Made by a program: the position numbers and the translations under genes | Notes under the pieces: generated by a model | What the model was told of the DNA's origin: nothing | What the model saw: the letters and a program-made list of their open reading frames with translations, nothing else | Database searches by the model: none | Part shown: piece after piece, positions 48,125 through 60,100 of the stretch | How the letters are laid out: every line of letters begins with the position of its first letter | Numbering within the stretch: the stretch's first letter is position 1 | NCBI RefSeq assembly: GCF_958979055.1 | Contig: NC_084898.1 | Coordinates: forward strand, 816,001-880,000 | Length of the DNA stretch: 64,000 nt | Direction of reading: 5' to 3' | Origin: Alnus glutinosa | Lineage: Eukaryota > Streptophyta > Magnoliopsida > Fagales > Betulaceae

Positions 48125-50010
48125 CATAAAACAACTATATCCTATTTAATAGGGAAATCAATTAGAGTAGTGCCTATAACTATGACAAGTTGTTGCTTAA
48201 AAATTTGACAAGTATCTGTTAAGTTAATGGTTAGTTTAAAACACTTTGTTTCATACTTTCACTCAAACACCGCTTTCCCTCGCACTAAATCATATATATC
48301 CTTCTGAAAAACCATTGCACTTTTTAACCAATTTTCAATTAATTAATACCATGTGTTGTTTTTTTACACTGAATGTTAGTTTATTCTCCTTCCGATCAAA
48401 TTCCTAAATGTCTCTTTCTCCCTTATTGATTTCTCTTTTTGTGATTTTTTTGGATTCTTTTTGTTTTGATTGTAATTTAAAGAACCAAAATTTTATATTC
48501 TCAACAATTTATAAACTAAGTTGCAAATACATTATCTTTACCACAACCTATTTCTGTTAAGGGTTAATATATATAATTCTAATCCAAACTGCAACGCATT
48601 AAGATGGTAATTCCGTGTGGATGTAATTTTTTTTTTTTTTAAAAAAAAATTTAGATTTTGTTCATCCGTTTTAATGAAGATTTTCTCTTTAATTTTATAT
48701 TTATTAAAAAAAAAATTGCTTTGTATTCTTTTTGAATAGTCAAAATTATATGGTTTTTGAATCACTCTGAGCATTGCATAATATTGTGACAAGTGGCCTT
48801 TTAAAATGCAGCCAAGTGTCATTTTAAAGGTTTTTTTTATTTATTTATTATTATTATTCAAAGTGTCCTTTTAAAATTGAACCTGTGTTTAATAACATTG
48901 TAAAAGAAGTTTTTTTTTTTTTTTTTTCCTAGAAAATAACTGTATCCTATTTTTGTAGAAAATGTAGAGACAAGTGGCATCATTATATAATGTCATCCTA
49001 TTTTTTAGACAAGTGGCGTTTTTATTTTGAGAAATGATATTTACACTTCTTGTGCACAACAATTACACTCACACAAGACACATTAGGGTGTGGCTCACAC
49101 ACTGGGCCCTACCCCAATGTAATCTTGTGTGAGTGTTTTGTTTTTTTAAACTGCTATACAGTTATTATAGGATGTCATTATATAATGATGCCACTTGTCT
49201 CAATATACAATTATTTTATAGGGAAAAAAGATTGTTTTCACTCAAAAATAGGATTCAGTTATTTTCTAGGAAAAAAAAAAAAAAAAAAAAAAAAACTTAT
49301 TTTACAATGTTATTAAACACAGGTTCAATTTTAAAAGGACAGTTTGAATAAATAAAAAACCTTTAAAAGGACACTTGACTGCATTTTAGAAGATCACTTG
49401 TCACAATATTATGCAATGCTCGGAGTGATTCAAAAACCATATAATTTTGAATATTCAAAAAGAATACAAAGCAATTTTTTTTTTATAAATATAAAATTAA
49501 AGAGAAAATCTTCATTAAAACGGATGAACAAAATCTAAATTTTTTTTTTTTTTAAAAAAAAAAAAATTACATCCACACGGAATTACCATCTTAATGCGTT
49601 GCAATTTGGATTAGAATTATACATATTAACCCTTAACAGAAATAGGTTGCGGTAAAGATAATGTATTTGCAACTTAGTTTATAAATTGTTGAGAATATAA
49701 AATTTTGGTTCTTTAAATTACAACCAAAACAAAAAGAATCCAAAAAAATTACAAAGAGAAAGAGAGAGAGAAGCACCTTTAGGAATTTGACATATGATTT
49801 AGTGGGAAGGGAAGCGGTGTTTGAGTGAAAGTGTGAAACAAAGTGTTTTAAACTCACCGTTAACTTAACGGATACTTGTCAAATTTTTAAGCAGCCACTT
49901 GTCATAATTATAGGCACTACTCTAATTGATTCCCCTATAAAATAGGATATAGTTATTTCCTAGGAAAAAAAAACTTAAAAGGACACGTAACTGCATTTTA
50001 AAATGCCACT
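48125..50010. repeat. Large foldback (inverted repeat), arms about 0.95 kb
   Basis: The left arm from 48125 reads CTATATCCTATTTAATAGGG, CAATTAGAGTAGTGCCTATA, GTTTAAAACACTTTGTTTC, TTTACCACAACCTATTTCTG. It is matched in inverse order on the right arm by CAGAAATAGGTTGCGGTAAA, GAAACAAAGTGTTTTAAAC, TATAGGCACTACTCTAATTG and CCTATAAAATAGGATATAG (to about 49965). The arms nearly meet at about 49100 (ACACTCACACAAGA against TCTTGTGTGAGTGT). No coding region is seen. Transcription would give a long double-stranded RNA. The family is unknown; it may be a palindromic MITE or foldback transposon. Confidence 0.85.
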
Positions 50011-50028
50011 TGTCACAATATTATGCAA

Positions 50029-50071
50029 TATATATATATATATATATAAAGAGAGAGAGAGAGAGAGAGAG
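50029..50071. repeat. Compound (TA)10(GA)11 microsatellite
   Basis: Adjacent TA and GA dinucleotide runs lie just outside the right end of the foldback. Confidence 0.85.
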
Positions 50072-50607
50072 TAATTTTTTTAATTATCCCTAATTTTATA
50101 CATCATTTTAGAATATATATATAAAACTCACATGTTTTGAACATATGTTAATTTAATAAACTAAATTAAAATATATATATATAAGTTTTTTCAAATTAAT
50201 TTGAAGAAAAACTTTATTCATATGGAACTCATGTGCCTAAATTACTAGCACATGTGGAAATGTGGAATAGTCCATATGAAATCTAAAGTGCTCGAATAAA
50301 TGGCACAGGTTACAGTTTCATATTTCTAATTATGTTGGATGAATAAAATTAAGATTATATTTGATTAAATTATATAAATAAAACAATAAATATTATATTT
50401 CCTTAAATCATATGTGAAGATGATAAAACTTAAATTGTTAAATTAAAAAAAATATATTTAACAATATTTACCATATTTAAATATGATTTAAATTGTTAAA
50501 TCAAAATTTCATCCCAAAGTCTACGATTTGTCACCTTTCCCAAAGCGCGAGAGACTGGAAGCTCCATACCCAAAACCCCTCTCTCGCACTCTCTCTGCGC
50601 TCGTTAC

Positions 50608-50625
50608 ATGCTTGGCGAGCCATGA
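50608..50625 (+). promoter_or_regulatory. Upstream 5-codon ORF whose stop overlaps the main ATG
   Basis: ATG CTT GGC GAG CCA TGA lies 14 nt before the main start. Its TGA overlaps the main ATG (ATGA). If the leader includes it, ribosomes would stop exactly at the main start and could reinitiate. The transcription start is not known. Confidence 0.45.
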
Positions 50626-52867
50626 CCCCTCTCACTCTCACTTCATTATCTTCATCCACTCGTCTCGATCTCAATCCTCCTCTCTTCCCACAACCACCGC
50701 CGCCCACTACTTTCCTCTCTTCGCTCTCCACCCTTAAACCCCAGTCCAAAAAGGTGAAACCCATAGTCTCGCTTGTATGAAGTATTTCTCGGTAACCAAA
50801 CAAAGGCTGTGTTAATTGTTCTTTTGGTTTTCTTTTGTTAATTAAACAGAAGAAGAAGATTCGGAACAGAACATGTAGAGCGGAGTTCGCCCACGACGCA
50901 CCAGTCGCAGCCGCAATCGGTGCTTGTATGCTCAGCTCGCTGGTTTTGCCGGTCACCGGTAAAGCTCCGGACAGTGATGGTGATTCAGGTTTTGATTTGG
51001 CTGATACGAGGTTCTCAGTTATGGGGATCATTAGCTTTATCCCTTACTTCAATTGGCTGGTAAAAATCTTTTATTTTTTCTTTGTTTCTTTCACTTTGAT
51101 TCTCTAACTATTAAAGTTTCTTGGAATTTTTGTTTTTTATTTTTAAAATTTGGGTTTTTTTTCCTTTGGATAATTAGAGTTGGGTGTTTGCGTGGCTTGA
51201 TAGTGGGGAAAGGCGTTATGCGGTGTATGCAGTGGTATACTTGGCTCCATACCTAAGGTTTTATTCTAATGTCTTTTAAAGCTTTTCTTGTGTACCTAGA
51301 AGCTCAATTTTAGTCTTTGACATGAACATGATTTGCATGGACTTCATGTAGAACAAAGTTTCATTTGGTATTATTAATTCTGCCAATAATTGAATATGGA
51401 GATGATTCATTTCATGGTCTAGATTAGAAGGATTCAATGGTGTATATGTTACACTATGATACATATCTTACCATGTCATTTAAAATTTTAAATAATATAA
51501 CACCATGTCTGTTAGATGATGATGAGGTCTTAATATGTACACCATCTTAACACAAATCTTTCTTTCTTTCTTTTTTTGTCACCCTTTCACTCTTGTAATT
51601 ATTATCAAATGTGGAATTTAACCTAACCACTCACACTCACACGTGTATACTCCATCTCAATCATCATCCAACAGTACTGGTGTTCCTATATTCTGGTATT
51701 TTGTTCTCTGCCGAAATACGTGGAATCTTTTCTGGATTTTGCTGGTCTTTCTACTCTCCAAAAGCTTAAGTGTTAAACGTGGTGTGATTGTTTGTTGATG
51801 GACCTAATAGAATGTGTACTTCACATTCAAAACTATTGTCTTCTTTCATGTGATAGATCATTATTGTCAATGGTCACTATGCTTGCCTGTTGGTGCATTG
51901 GCTCTCCCTTCCACCTGGTTTAATGAACCATGTAATATTTTTTAAACTCTATGCTTCACGGTAATATCTTATCAGACAAATGGTTCTGCTTCCTTGTTTT
52001 GTAGTTTATGAAATGTCATGTGGATTTTGAGCATGCTTTCCTTATAATAGCTACAGTTTTCTTCTGATCAGCAGTGAAATACTTCGGAGGTTTCTACTCT
52101 AATGCTGGTTTCATGGCCAGCATTCATAATTGCCTTGAACATGGTTACTTTATGCTTGTAAGCTAAAGATATGCAATTTAATGTTTTAGAATGTCTGATA
52201 TGCCTGATTACCTGATATTTTTAATGCTTTTATGGTGGCGTGTAATCTTAACTGCGATTTGGGGCCATGAGATTAAATACATGATTCTTTTGATCTCCTA
52301 ATGTATTAGGTCAAACTTGTCACTGTCGCCTGAGGAGAGCTGGCTGCCTATTGCTAGCATTGTATTATGCATAATTCACATTCAGGTAAAACTTCATCAA
52401 GTTTTGGTGAGCAGTTATTCTATGAAGGCTCTTGACCAATGGTTTAGAGTTCATCATGATGGAAGCCCCTGAATGGTCATATATCCATATTTTTGTGATT
52501 TGGACTTTTCAGCTGGAAGGAAGCATAAAAAATGGAGATATTCAGGGCTTTCAATTATTTAGCAAGGCTGCAAATCACCTTTCATCAATGGCTAGAAGGA
52601 AAGACCATTCAAAGGGGCATGAAGGAATTTCTAAGGAGGTATTGACTACTGAACCACGTTTTCTAGAATATGGAGGATAGATTTTCTATTCTTGTCTGAC
52701 ATAGGCTAAATTCTGATATGAAGGGGAGGAAAGCAGAGAACATTAATTTGCCATCTGCTGAAGAACAATCAAGAAATGAGATTCGGAGACGGGGAGTTCC
52801 CAAAAAACCATCAGGAGATCGTGAACCCTCAAACGAAGATTGGAAAGATGATGAGAGAAATCACTAG
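50622..52867 (+). CDS. Plastid membrane protein (At4g34090, 'cyclin delta-3'-like)
   Basis: Six exons, 255 aa: 50622-50753, 50850-51059, 51178-51257, 52310-52385, 52513-52638, 52724-52867, all GT/AG and in frame. The N-terminal 50 residues are Ser/Thr/Pro-rich with few acids, a chloroplast transit peptide. The conserved core has several hydrophobic segments: DTRFSVMGIISFIPYFNWLS, WLDSGERRYAVYAVVYLAPY, and SPEESWLPIASIVLCIIHIQ. The tail is hydrophilic and charged. The core matches a plant-specific plastid family that databases call 'cyclin delta-3' (At4g34090, from memory), a misleading name because no cyclin box is present. The last exon uses a weak acceptor (GATATGAAG), so the C terminus is less certain. 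Convergent with the next gene. Confidence 0.8.
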
Positions 52868-53793
52868 CAAGACAGCAACTAAGCATTTGATATGAATTTT
52901 GATTGACGATAATGCAGGCTTAGAGAGAGAGGCTTCCATGACTGATTCCTTCTATTAGATAACCCGAGTATGGTTAAAAGCGCCAGTTTCACCCCCGGAT
53001 TGCATTTTTGTTGTCTACATCTTCATTGTTTATTAACTGAAATGATTTCTATATTTCGATATTTTGCTGCAGTAACATTTTACTGGTTGAATTTCGAAGC
53101 AAACATTCTACAAAATAGGATGAATGTGATACTGACAGGTCTTGATGACAGCTTCTTGCTTACTATTGGGAGAAAATATTCTGGTAACAGACTGTATGAT
53201 CAAATCAGGCCTAGAGGTTCTGGGTGACTCTAATTGACTCTGTTAGAAGCTCCATGGATTGGGCAGAGAGCCCCTATCCCTTTGTATGGTATCCGTTGCC
53301 AAACGCTTGAAGTGGATTCCAACCCAAGATTTATTCTCATCCTTCATTCAAACAGTAACATTGACCAAATGAATGGTTACGCCGCAGCCAAAAATCACCA
53401 GCTGTGGCCTACACCGCCCAATGTGATTACTCCCAGTTTTCCAATGTAGCAAGATCCGATGTGATTCAACTAGCTTCAGATTCTAGGTTTGAGTTTAAAC
53501 ATAGACGTGTGTACAATCAAGACCACGATTTCAATGAATACTGAATGAGTAACACATTTCCGAAGACATAAATGTAAGCATATGAATAATGCTACTTTTT
53601 ATCTCATTTTATACCGATTGATGTCATGTGTTTTAAATGGCTCTTCATGTCGGTCACTTTAAAAAAAACAAAATAAAAGTTACTTAAAATACGCTACGGC
53701 TGCTCTTAGCATATATATTACACATTTTAGCTTGAAGTAGGATATGGAAATGTATTATCACCTTGAAAATATGCCATTTAGTATATGTGGACA

Positions 53794-55692
53794 TCACCTT
53801 GAAGTTGGTCTTTTGATAGGAAAAGGACTAAGTAGCCTCGACTTAAAACAATAATCTAGACCAGCAGCAGCAAAAGCAAAAAGAAGAAGATTCTCAGACA
53901 CGTACACAGCTCCATCAAAAGCATGTGACAAGAAGCTTCCAGTATTTAGTTCCAGAGGTGGTCCACTTGCCAGCATGGAAAGACCTGCATTCATTTTTCA
54001 TATCAGAACCTGAAAGTACCGAAGTTTTCCCAAATCATAGAATTTCAGTAGAGTAATGCTATTTAGTACACTGTTAAACAACTTGAAATTGTGGCAGTGA
54101 AAATCAGGCCATTGAATCAGCATTTGTATTTCATACCTTTAACAAAGCCAAAAGCTGCAGATGTCCCTGTCTTCAGCTGAACATTATCCAAGTCTCTTCT
54201 TGTTGTATATCGAAATGTAACTCCAAACAGGGCACAGCTGACAAAGTTAATTGCTACAGGAAGTATGAGTTGAGAACTGCTTGTCACCTGAGTGAAGGAG
54301 ATGGGCAGCCCTGCAAGGGTGCCAACAAGGGCAGAAATTAAAGCTGCTTTTATGGATTCCAATCTCTCCTCATTTCTGTCAATTTCTTTGCTCTCTTTCT
54401 CCACAAAAGCATCTCCATCTTCAATTCCATCCACATTTTGTGTTAGAGAGCGCTTTGCTTCTTCAACCATTTCTCCTGCTTCTAATATTTCCCTCTGACA
54501 TTCTGCAATCTTAATGTGCACGGCATTGAACATCATTAGCAACAAGAAGTATCTCAACAACTCAACTCAAGGAATCAAACAAAGAGCTGTCAAAGAATCA
54601 AGGTAGTCTGTTGGGTTGAAATTTGCTGCAGTCCCTACACTCGCTTCGGTTGCTTGAAGACGCAAATCCCCCACAATAGGGAATGTATGTGCTAGTGATG
54701 ATAAAGCAAGATCAAATTGTTTCAGAACTATCTATTTACGATAATCTTTTGGGAACAAGGTTCAAAATTGGTCCATCTTCACTCCACAGTAAATTGCACT
54801 ACCATGAAAAAACTATATAGGCAGTGATTGGATGATACAGGAGTCCTGATTCTTCAAAGCATGACATTAGAGTGAAAACCCTCTTCTAAACCCTAATCTA
54901 AATATACAAGCAAACTCAGACCACTTCCCATAACTTTCACTATCAATCATGTAGATTTTAGTTCTATTACAACTAAACAATCCCCATAATTTCCAATACA
55001 ATAAATTTCAACACATAACCACAACTTATTCCAGAAAATTAACTAATAGAATTGAGTAAACTTAATTAATATTCTAAACGCTCCTACGATACAATGTTAA
55101 ATCACTACTTATTTCAAAAGTTTAAGCAGATAAGAATGGGTGAATCTAATCATTCGAATAATATACAACAAATTGTCTAAATTTATATTGCCCACATAAT
55201 GAAAATCATCCAAAATCTCTAATTCTTACTCATTAGTCATTACTTCAACATAATGAAATCATAGCATGTCCTCAAAATGAAGCATAAGCATAATTGGATT
55301 ATATGACAGACCTCGGAAGCTCTGCTCTCAAGCTGGTTAACGTATTCCCTCATCAGCTTCGCCTCAAGTTCTTGTTTCTCAATCTCCGCAAGCTCTCTCT
55401 TGGCCATCTCCACCCTCTGCGACGCCTTCTCCAACCCATCAAGCAAACCCCTGTTCTCCTCTCTGTTCAGCAGCTCCTGTACTCGCTCGTCCACCATACC
55501 CGCCAGTGCATCCTTCAGATTACCACTCTCCTCCGAGCTGTTGCATTTCACGATTACGACCCGAGACCTTGAAGAAGAAGAAGAAGAAGAAGCTCTGGGG
55601 AAGATGGGTGATGTGATGGAAAACTTTCTTGCAGAGAAGACAGTGTTGGGGTTTGGAGAAGGAATCAAAGTGGGTTTGATTGTGGTGGGCAT
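53794..55692 (-). CDS. Plastid-targeted coiled-coil membrane protein
   Basis: Three exons on the - strand (55692-55312, 54509-54137, 53984-53794) give 314 aa with in-frame GT/AG junctions. The start is the ATG opening MPTTIKPTLIPSPNPN. The N-terminal about 50 residues are a Ser-rich plastid transit peptide with an SSSSSSSRSR tract. A long, highly charged helical region follows (ELLNREENRGLLDGLEKASQ; AKRELAEIEKQELEAKLMRE), likely coiled coil. Then come hydrophobic segments (ALISALVGTLAGLPISF; LILPVAINFVSCALFGV) and a C-terminal amphipathic region ending FPIKRPTSR. It is conserved in character with plant-only thylakoid or envelope proteins, but I do not recognise a named family and assign no function. 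Confidence 0.78.
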
Positions 55693-55876
55693 GGCGTTCT
55701 TCAAACAGCTTTGCTTATCCTCCTTTTTTCACGTTTCAAAGACACAACGAACACAAATTTTGAGGTTTTATTACTGCTTTATCTAAACGATTTATGTTCT
55801 TTCATTTCGCTTTGAATAATATAGACGGGTGTCGTTTTGCCGTGGGTACCAACGACAAGAATTGAGATTTCTAACA

Positions 55877-56180
55877 TTTTTTTTTTTTTGAAAAGAATTA
55901 TCAATTTCATAAATCACCTAAGAAAAACTTGCTCAGTATATACAATGTTTTGGATTGAAGAAGTGCATTCCCCAATCCAAACCAAATCCAAAGAATACGA
56001 TAAAGCGACTTTTACCAACAAATGAGCAACTTGATTAGCATCTTGACGTATATGGCGAACTTCAACCAATGATATTGCTCTCAAACGATTAGATATAATT
56101 TTATTGTTCAGGTTAGATGTAATTTTCATTATAAATGTGAGAGAGCTACATGGGTGTTTTCGCCATCCTCCATAATACAT
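55877..56180 (-). mobile_element. LINE 3' fragment with RNase H-like end
   Basis: The - strand frame has LVEVRHIRQDANQVAHLLVK and DLVWIGECTSSIQNIV, the C-terminal RNase H-like (RVT_3) region of plant LINE ORF2. A poly-A tail follows (poly-T 55877-55889 on +). It is a short 5'-truncated insertion between the divergent plastid-protein and MYG1 genes. Its 3' UTR differs from the GGGGCGCC-tail LINEs, so it is another LINE family. Confidence 0.8.
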
Positions 56181-56939
56181 GATAGGGATGAGTCAGATGA
56201 CGATTATGAAGGCAGAAGGATATGATTTCAATGGTGATAAAGAGACGGTATAGGAGCAAAAGAAGAAACAGTAATTGGCATGGAGGTGAAGCAATTAGAT
56301 TGAAAATGAGATGCAAAATTTTTTAGATGACATGATAATTTTTGGACCATTCATTTTTAATGTACAGTCTAGATTATAGTTATTGCACCCGGTTTAATAC
56401 TCTAATCATTATTTTTAGTGGAATGGATTAAACGTGTGCTAATCAAATTAAATAATATATAATTACAGTGTCTCAATAGTAACTATTCCTCTTGGTTATT
56501 AGGCAAATATGGTTTAACACTCTCCATAATGACAATTGAAGTAAGATCCAATTTCATAAGAGTGTATGACTTTAGAGACATCCTTTTGAGATTTTGAAGT
56601 GAGACAGATTGTACCTTTTCGAATTGAATTATAAAGGTGTAAAATAAACAAAGACAGTTTTCTTTTTTAAATTGGGTTAGTGAAATTTTTAACAATTTAA
56701 TATATTAAATTAACATAGATTCAAAATGTATGTGATTTTTAAATGTATGCACTTCTTTGCCTGTGATTTAAAACATAAATTTTTATTTTTTATTTTTTCA
56801 ACTCATAATATTTTAAAAAAATACATTCAAATTATACATTTTATATGATTTAATATGCAAAATTGCCGTGTAAAAGCATTCTAAAATTAAATCATGTAAA
56901 TGAATTAGTCCTTTCAATATAGGGAAAGTATAAAATCTC

Positions 56940-57121
56940 AATAATTATTTAACTAAAAATAAATGTTTTAAAATTTTAAGAAAAAATAAGAGAAAAAAGT
57001 TGGGGGTTTTATTTTTGTAAGTAAAAAATAAAAAATAAAAAATAAAAAAAACCCCCAACTTTTTTCGCTTGTTTTTTCCTAAAATTTTAAAGCATTTATT
57101 TTTTTAGTTAAATAATTATTT
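56940..57121. mobile_element. Foldback MITE just upstream of the MYG1 gene
   Basis: Arms of about 75-80 bp are near-perfect inverse copies. The left has AATAATTATTTAACTAAAAA, GTTTTAAAATTTTAAG, AAAAAAGTTGGGGGTTTTA. The right has ACCCCCAACTTTTTTC, TAAAATTTTAAAGC, TTTAGTTAAATAATTATT. The loop is A-rich. The right end lies only about 75 bp before the start codon at 57197, so it probably sits in the promoter or 5' UTR. Confidence 0.85.
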
Positions 57122-57196
57122 AGATTGGGGGTTTTATTGGTCAAAAGTTCAAAACAGAGGTGGACGACGCCTATTCAAAGGGCTCTCATCAAAGGC

Positions 57197-60100
57197 ATGC
57201 TCGCGCTAACCCGAGGATTTAACCAGAGGCTTTTCACCTTCCACAAGCACCTGACTCGTCCTCTCATGGCCACCAACGCTCCCCTGAAACCCCTGAAGCG
57301 CGTGGGCACCCACAACGGGAGCTTCCACTGCGACGAGGCCCTTGGCTGCTTCATGATTCGCCTCACCGATAAGTTTTCCAACGCCGAGATCGTTCGCACC
57401 CGCGACGCCCAGGTTTGTTTCCCGAAATGTTTTCCTGTTTGGTTTCCGAGAAAACGGTGGGAAAAGAAAGGCGAATAGAAAGAAAAAGTTGGAGACTTTT
57501 TGCAGAAGGGTGTTTGTTAAATCTGCTGCTCTTGGATTTTCATAAATTTCATTAGCTTAATGGGTTCTCAGTCAGTAACTAAGGGAGCGTCTGTTTGGTT
57601 AAAGAAATGCAAATGGAAGTAGAAGTTGGAATCTTTTTGTAGGGGGATGTTGCTTAATCTGCTGTTCTGTCATTTTTATAAATTTCATTAGCTTAATGGG
57701 GTTCTCAATCAGTAACTAAATGGGGCTTCATTTTGTTCGAATATTTCTGAAGAATTGTTGGGTTGAATTGGTTTATGTAGAATTAGATGTTTTTGTAGTT
57801 AAGACTCTCTTAGGGACTGAAATGGAGGTTTTATTTCGAGTGTTCTTGACAGACTATGAGAATGTAATTTTTTTTTTTTTAAAAAAAAAATGTTGGTTTT
57901 GAGGTTTGCAGGTGTTGGAGGGTCTCGATGCTGTTCTTGATGTTGGGGGCGTGTATGATCCAACTCGGGACCGGTATGATCATCACCAGAAAGGGTTTGA
58001 AGAGGTTTTTGGGCACTGCTTCTCCACTAAGCTCAGTAGTGCCGGTCTTGTCTACAAGGTAATCACTCTGTTCAAAAGCGCATATGTATGGTTTACATTT
58101 GACAAATGAATGCATCTAACACAGCTTGGTTTAGTGTTATTTGACTAATAATTTGGTCGCATTTTTTTTTTTTAGTTTTACATTTATTTTTTGTTGTTGG
58201 TATTTAGCATTTTGGAAAGGAGATAATAGCTAAGGAGCTTCAAGTTGATGAGCAGCACCCGGATGTGCATCGCTTATTTTTGGCTGTGTACAAGAGCTTC
58301 ATGGAGGTACTAATTTCTACACATTTGTGGTATTGCTGTGCATTTATGAGATAAGGTTATTTCCAATATAGTTTTTTGTTTCATCCTCAGTAGCTTAAAT
58401 AAAGATTTCCATTGGATTCTTTGAACGGCTTATAAAACCGCCTAATATTTTTGGAAATATCACTAATGTACTCATCTGCAGACGGCTTCAATTGTGTTGA
58501 ATTCTTGTAGGTCCTAACCGGTGGTTAATGAGATTTCAGTAAATTTTTTATCTATGCTTGCAGGCAATTGATGCTGTTGACAATGGGATAAATCGGTATG
58601 ATACTGACAAGCCTCCGAGATATGTGAATAATACGCACTTGTCTTCAAGAGTTGGAAGATTAAATTTGGATTGGATAGATCCTGATCAATCACCTGAGAA
58701 AGAGAATGAGGCCTTTCAAAGAGCGATGGCTCTGACTGGCAGTGAGTTTTTAGATGTGAGCATCTCACATGGTTGATGGATGTTTATGAATTTGTTTTTT
58801 GATCATTAACTTATTTACTTTGCCAGACACCTGCAAGGGTATGAGGATTCAAAGGGGTCATAGTTGTTTGTTGTTATTATTTTTGTGCATGTGTCTATGC
58901 ATACAATATAAAAACCTTTTTCAACTTTCAGAGTGTTCGGTTTCATGCAAAATCGTGGTTACCAGCACGGTCAATTGTAATGGAGTGTCTTGCAGCAAGA
59001 CGGGATATTGATCCTAGTGGAGAAATTATGGTTTTAACGACATTTTGTCCTGTAAGTTGGCAATGCTTATCTCCCACTTGGCCTATGGAATGCTGTTTAG
59101 TCTAAAGCTACTTCATATCCATATTCAATGCTATCTGTCAGATGTTCATTCATTTGATCTTTCAAATGCTCCAATTCTGTTGTTTTCTTCTCCATTATAG
59201 GTTTGAATTTCTCTATTCTCTGTATTCCGTGTCATATTTTTATCTGGTAATGGTAGAGAAATTTAATAACTACTGCAATTTAATTGCTTTTGATTTTTAT
59301 TGAATGAAAGCATGCCGTTTAGGATATGGGCTTCTATATTGAGGCAAACCATATCTACGTCAAGTGGAATGCTAGACATCCAAATACTTTTTTTCAGAAT
59401 TTGGTTCCAACCTGATGTGTCACATAGGATTATAACATATCAAGTTGGAACTAAATTCTGGAAAAAAGTGTTGGGATGTCAAGCATTTTGCCTATGGCAA
59501 TTATGTACTCGTCCAGAATATGTACTATGATTTTTTTATTTTTTTAAAAGCATGCTGCGCTTGGGATATCAACTACTATGTTATGGCAAACTGTAATGTC
59601 TATATCAATGATATACTTGATGTTTTGGATGTGTTAATGTGATTTTTCACCATACAGTGGAAGCTTCACTTATTTGAGCTTGAGGAGGAGATGAAGATTG
59701 ACCCTCCCATCAAATATGTTCTTTATCAGGTAGTTATATATATCTTCTCCATTTTTTATTCTTCAGACGGATGCGATGTATTTTGCATAAGTAGATCAGG
59801 TAGCATGATAATTTTTCATATAATTTTTCTTCTCCATGTAAAATATGGAGCTTCAAGCTTTGAAAAGAGAGAGAGGAACTCTTTTATTCTTCCAAAGGAA
59901 ATAAATTATCTATCATGAGAATATATGCATGTGAATAGAGTTTGGGAAATTTGTTTGCTTGTTAGTGTTTTAGCGCTTTTCTACACGTTACTCTTGATCT
60001 TAGCCAAAAAGCCTAGAAATGTATTTCCAGCGCTCTTCGGTCAAGAGGACAACTTTTGTCGAGTTTCCTGGTCCTTTGGTCCTATGTGTTAAGAAAGAAA

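Noticed and set aside
52432-52680. 82-codon frame starting at 52432 as a separate gene
   Set aside because: Its second half is exon 5 of the plastid membrane protein (52513-52638); the first part is intron.
59991-60024. Active U2 snRNA gene
   Set aside because: Only the 5' about 32 nt are present and no snRNA promoter elements are in place.
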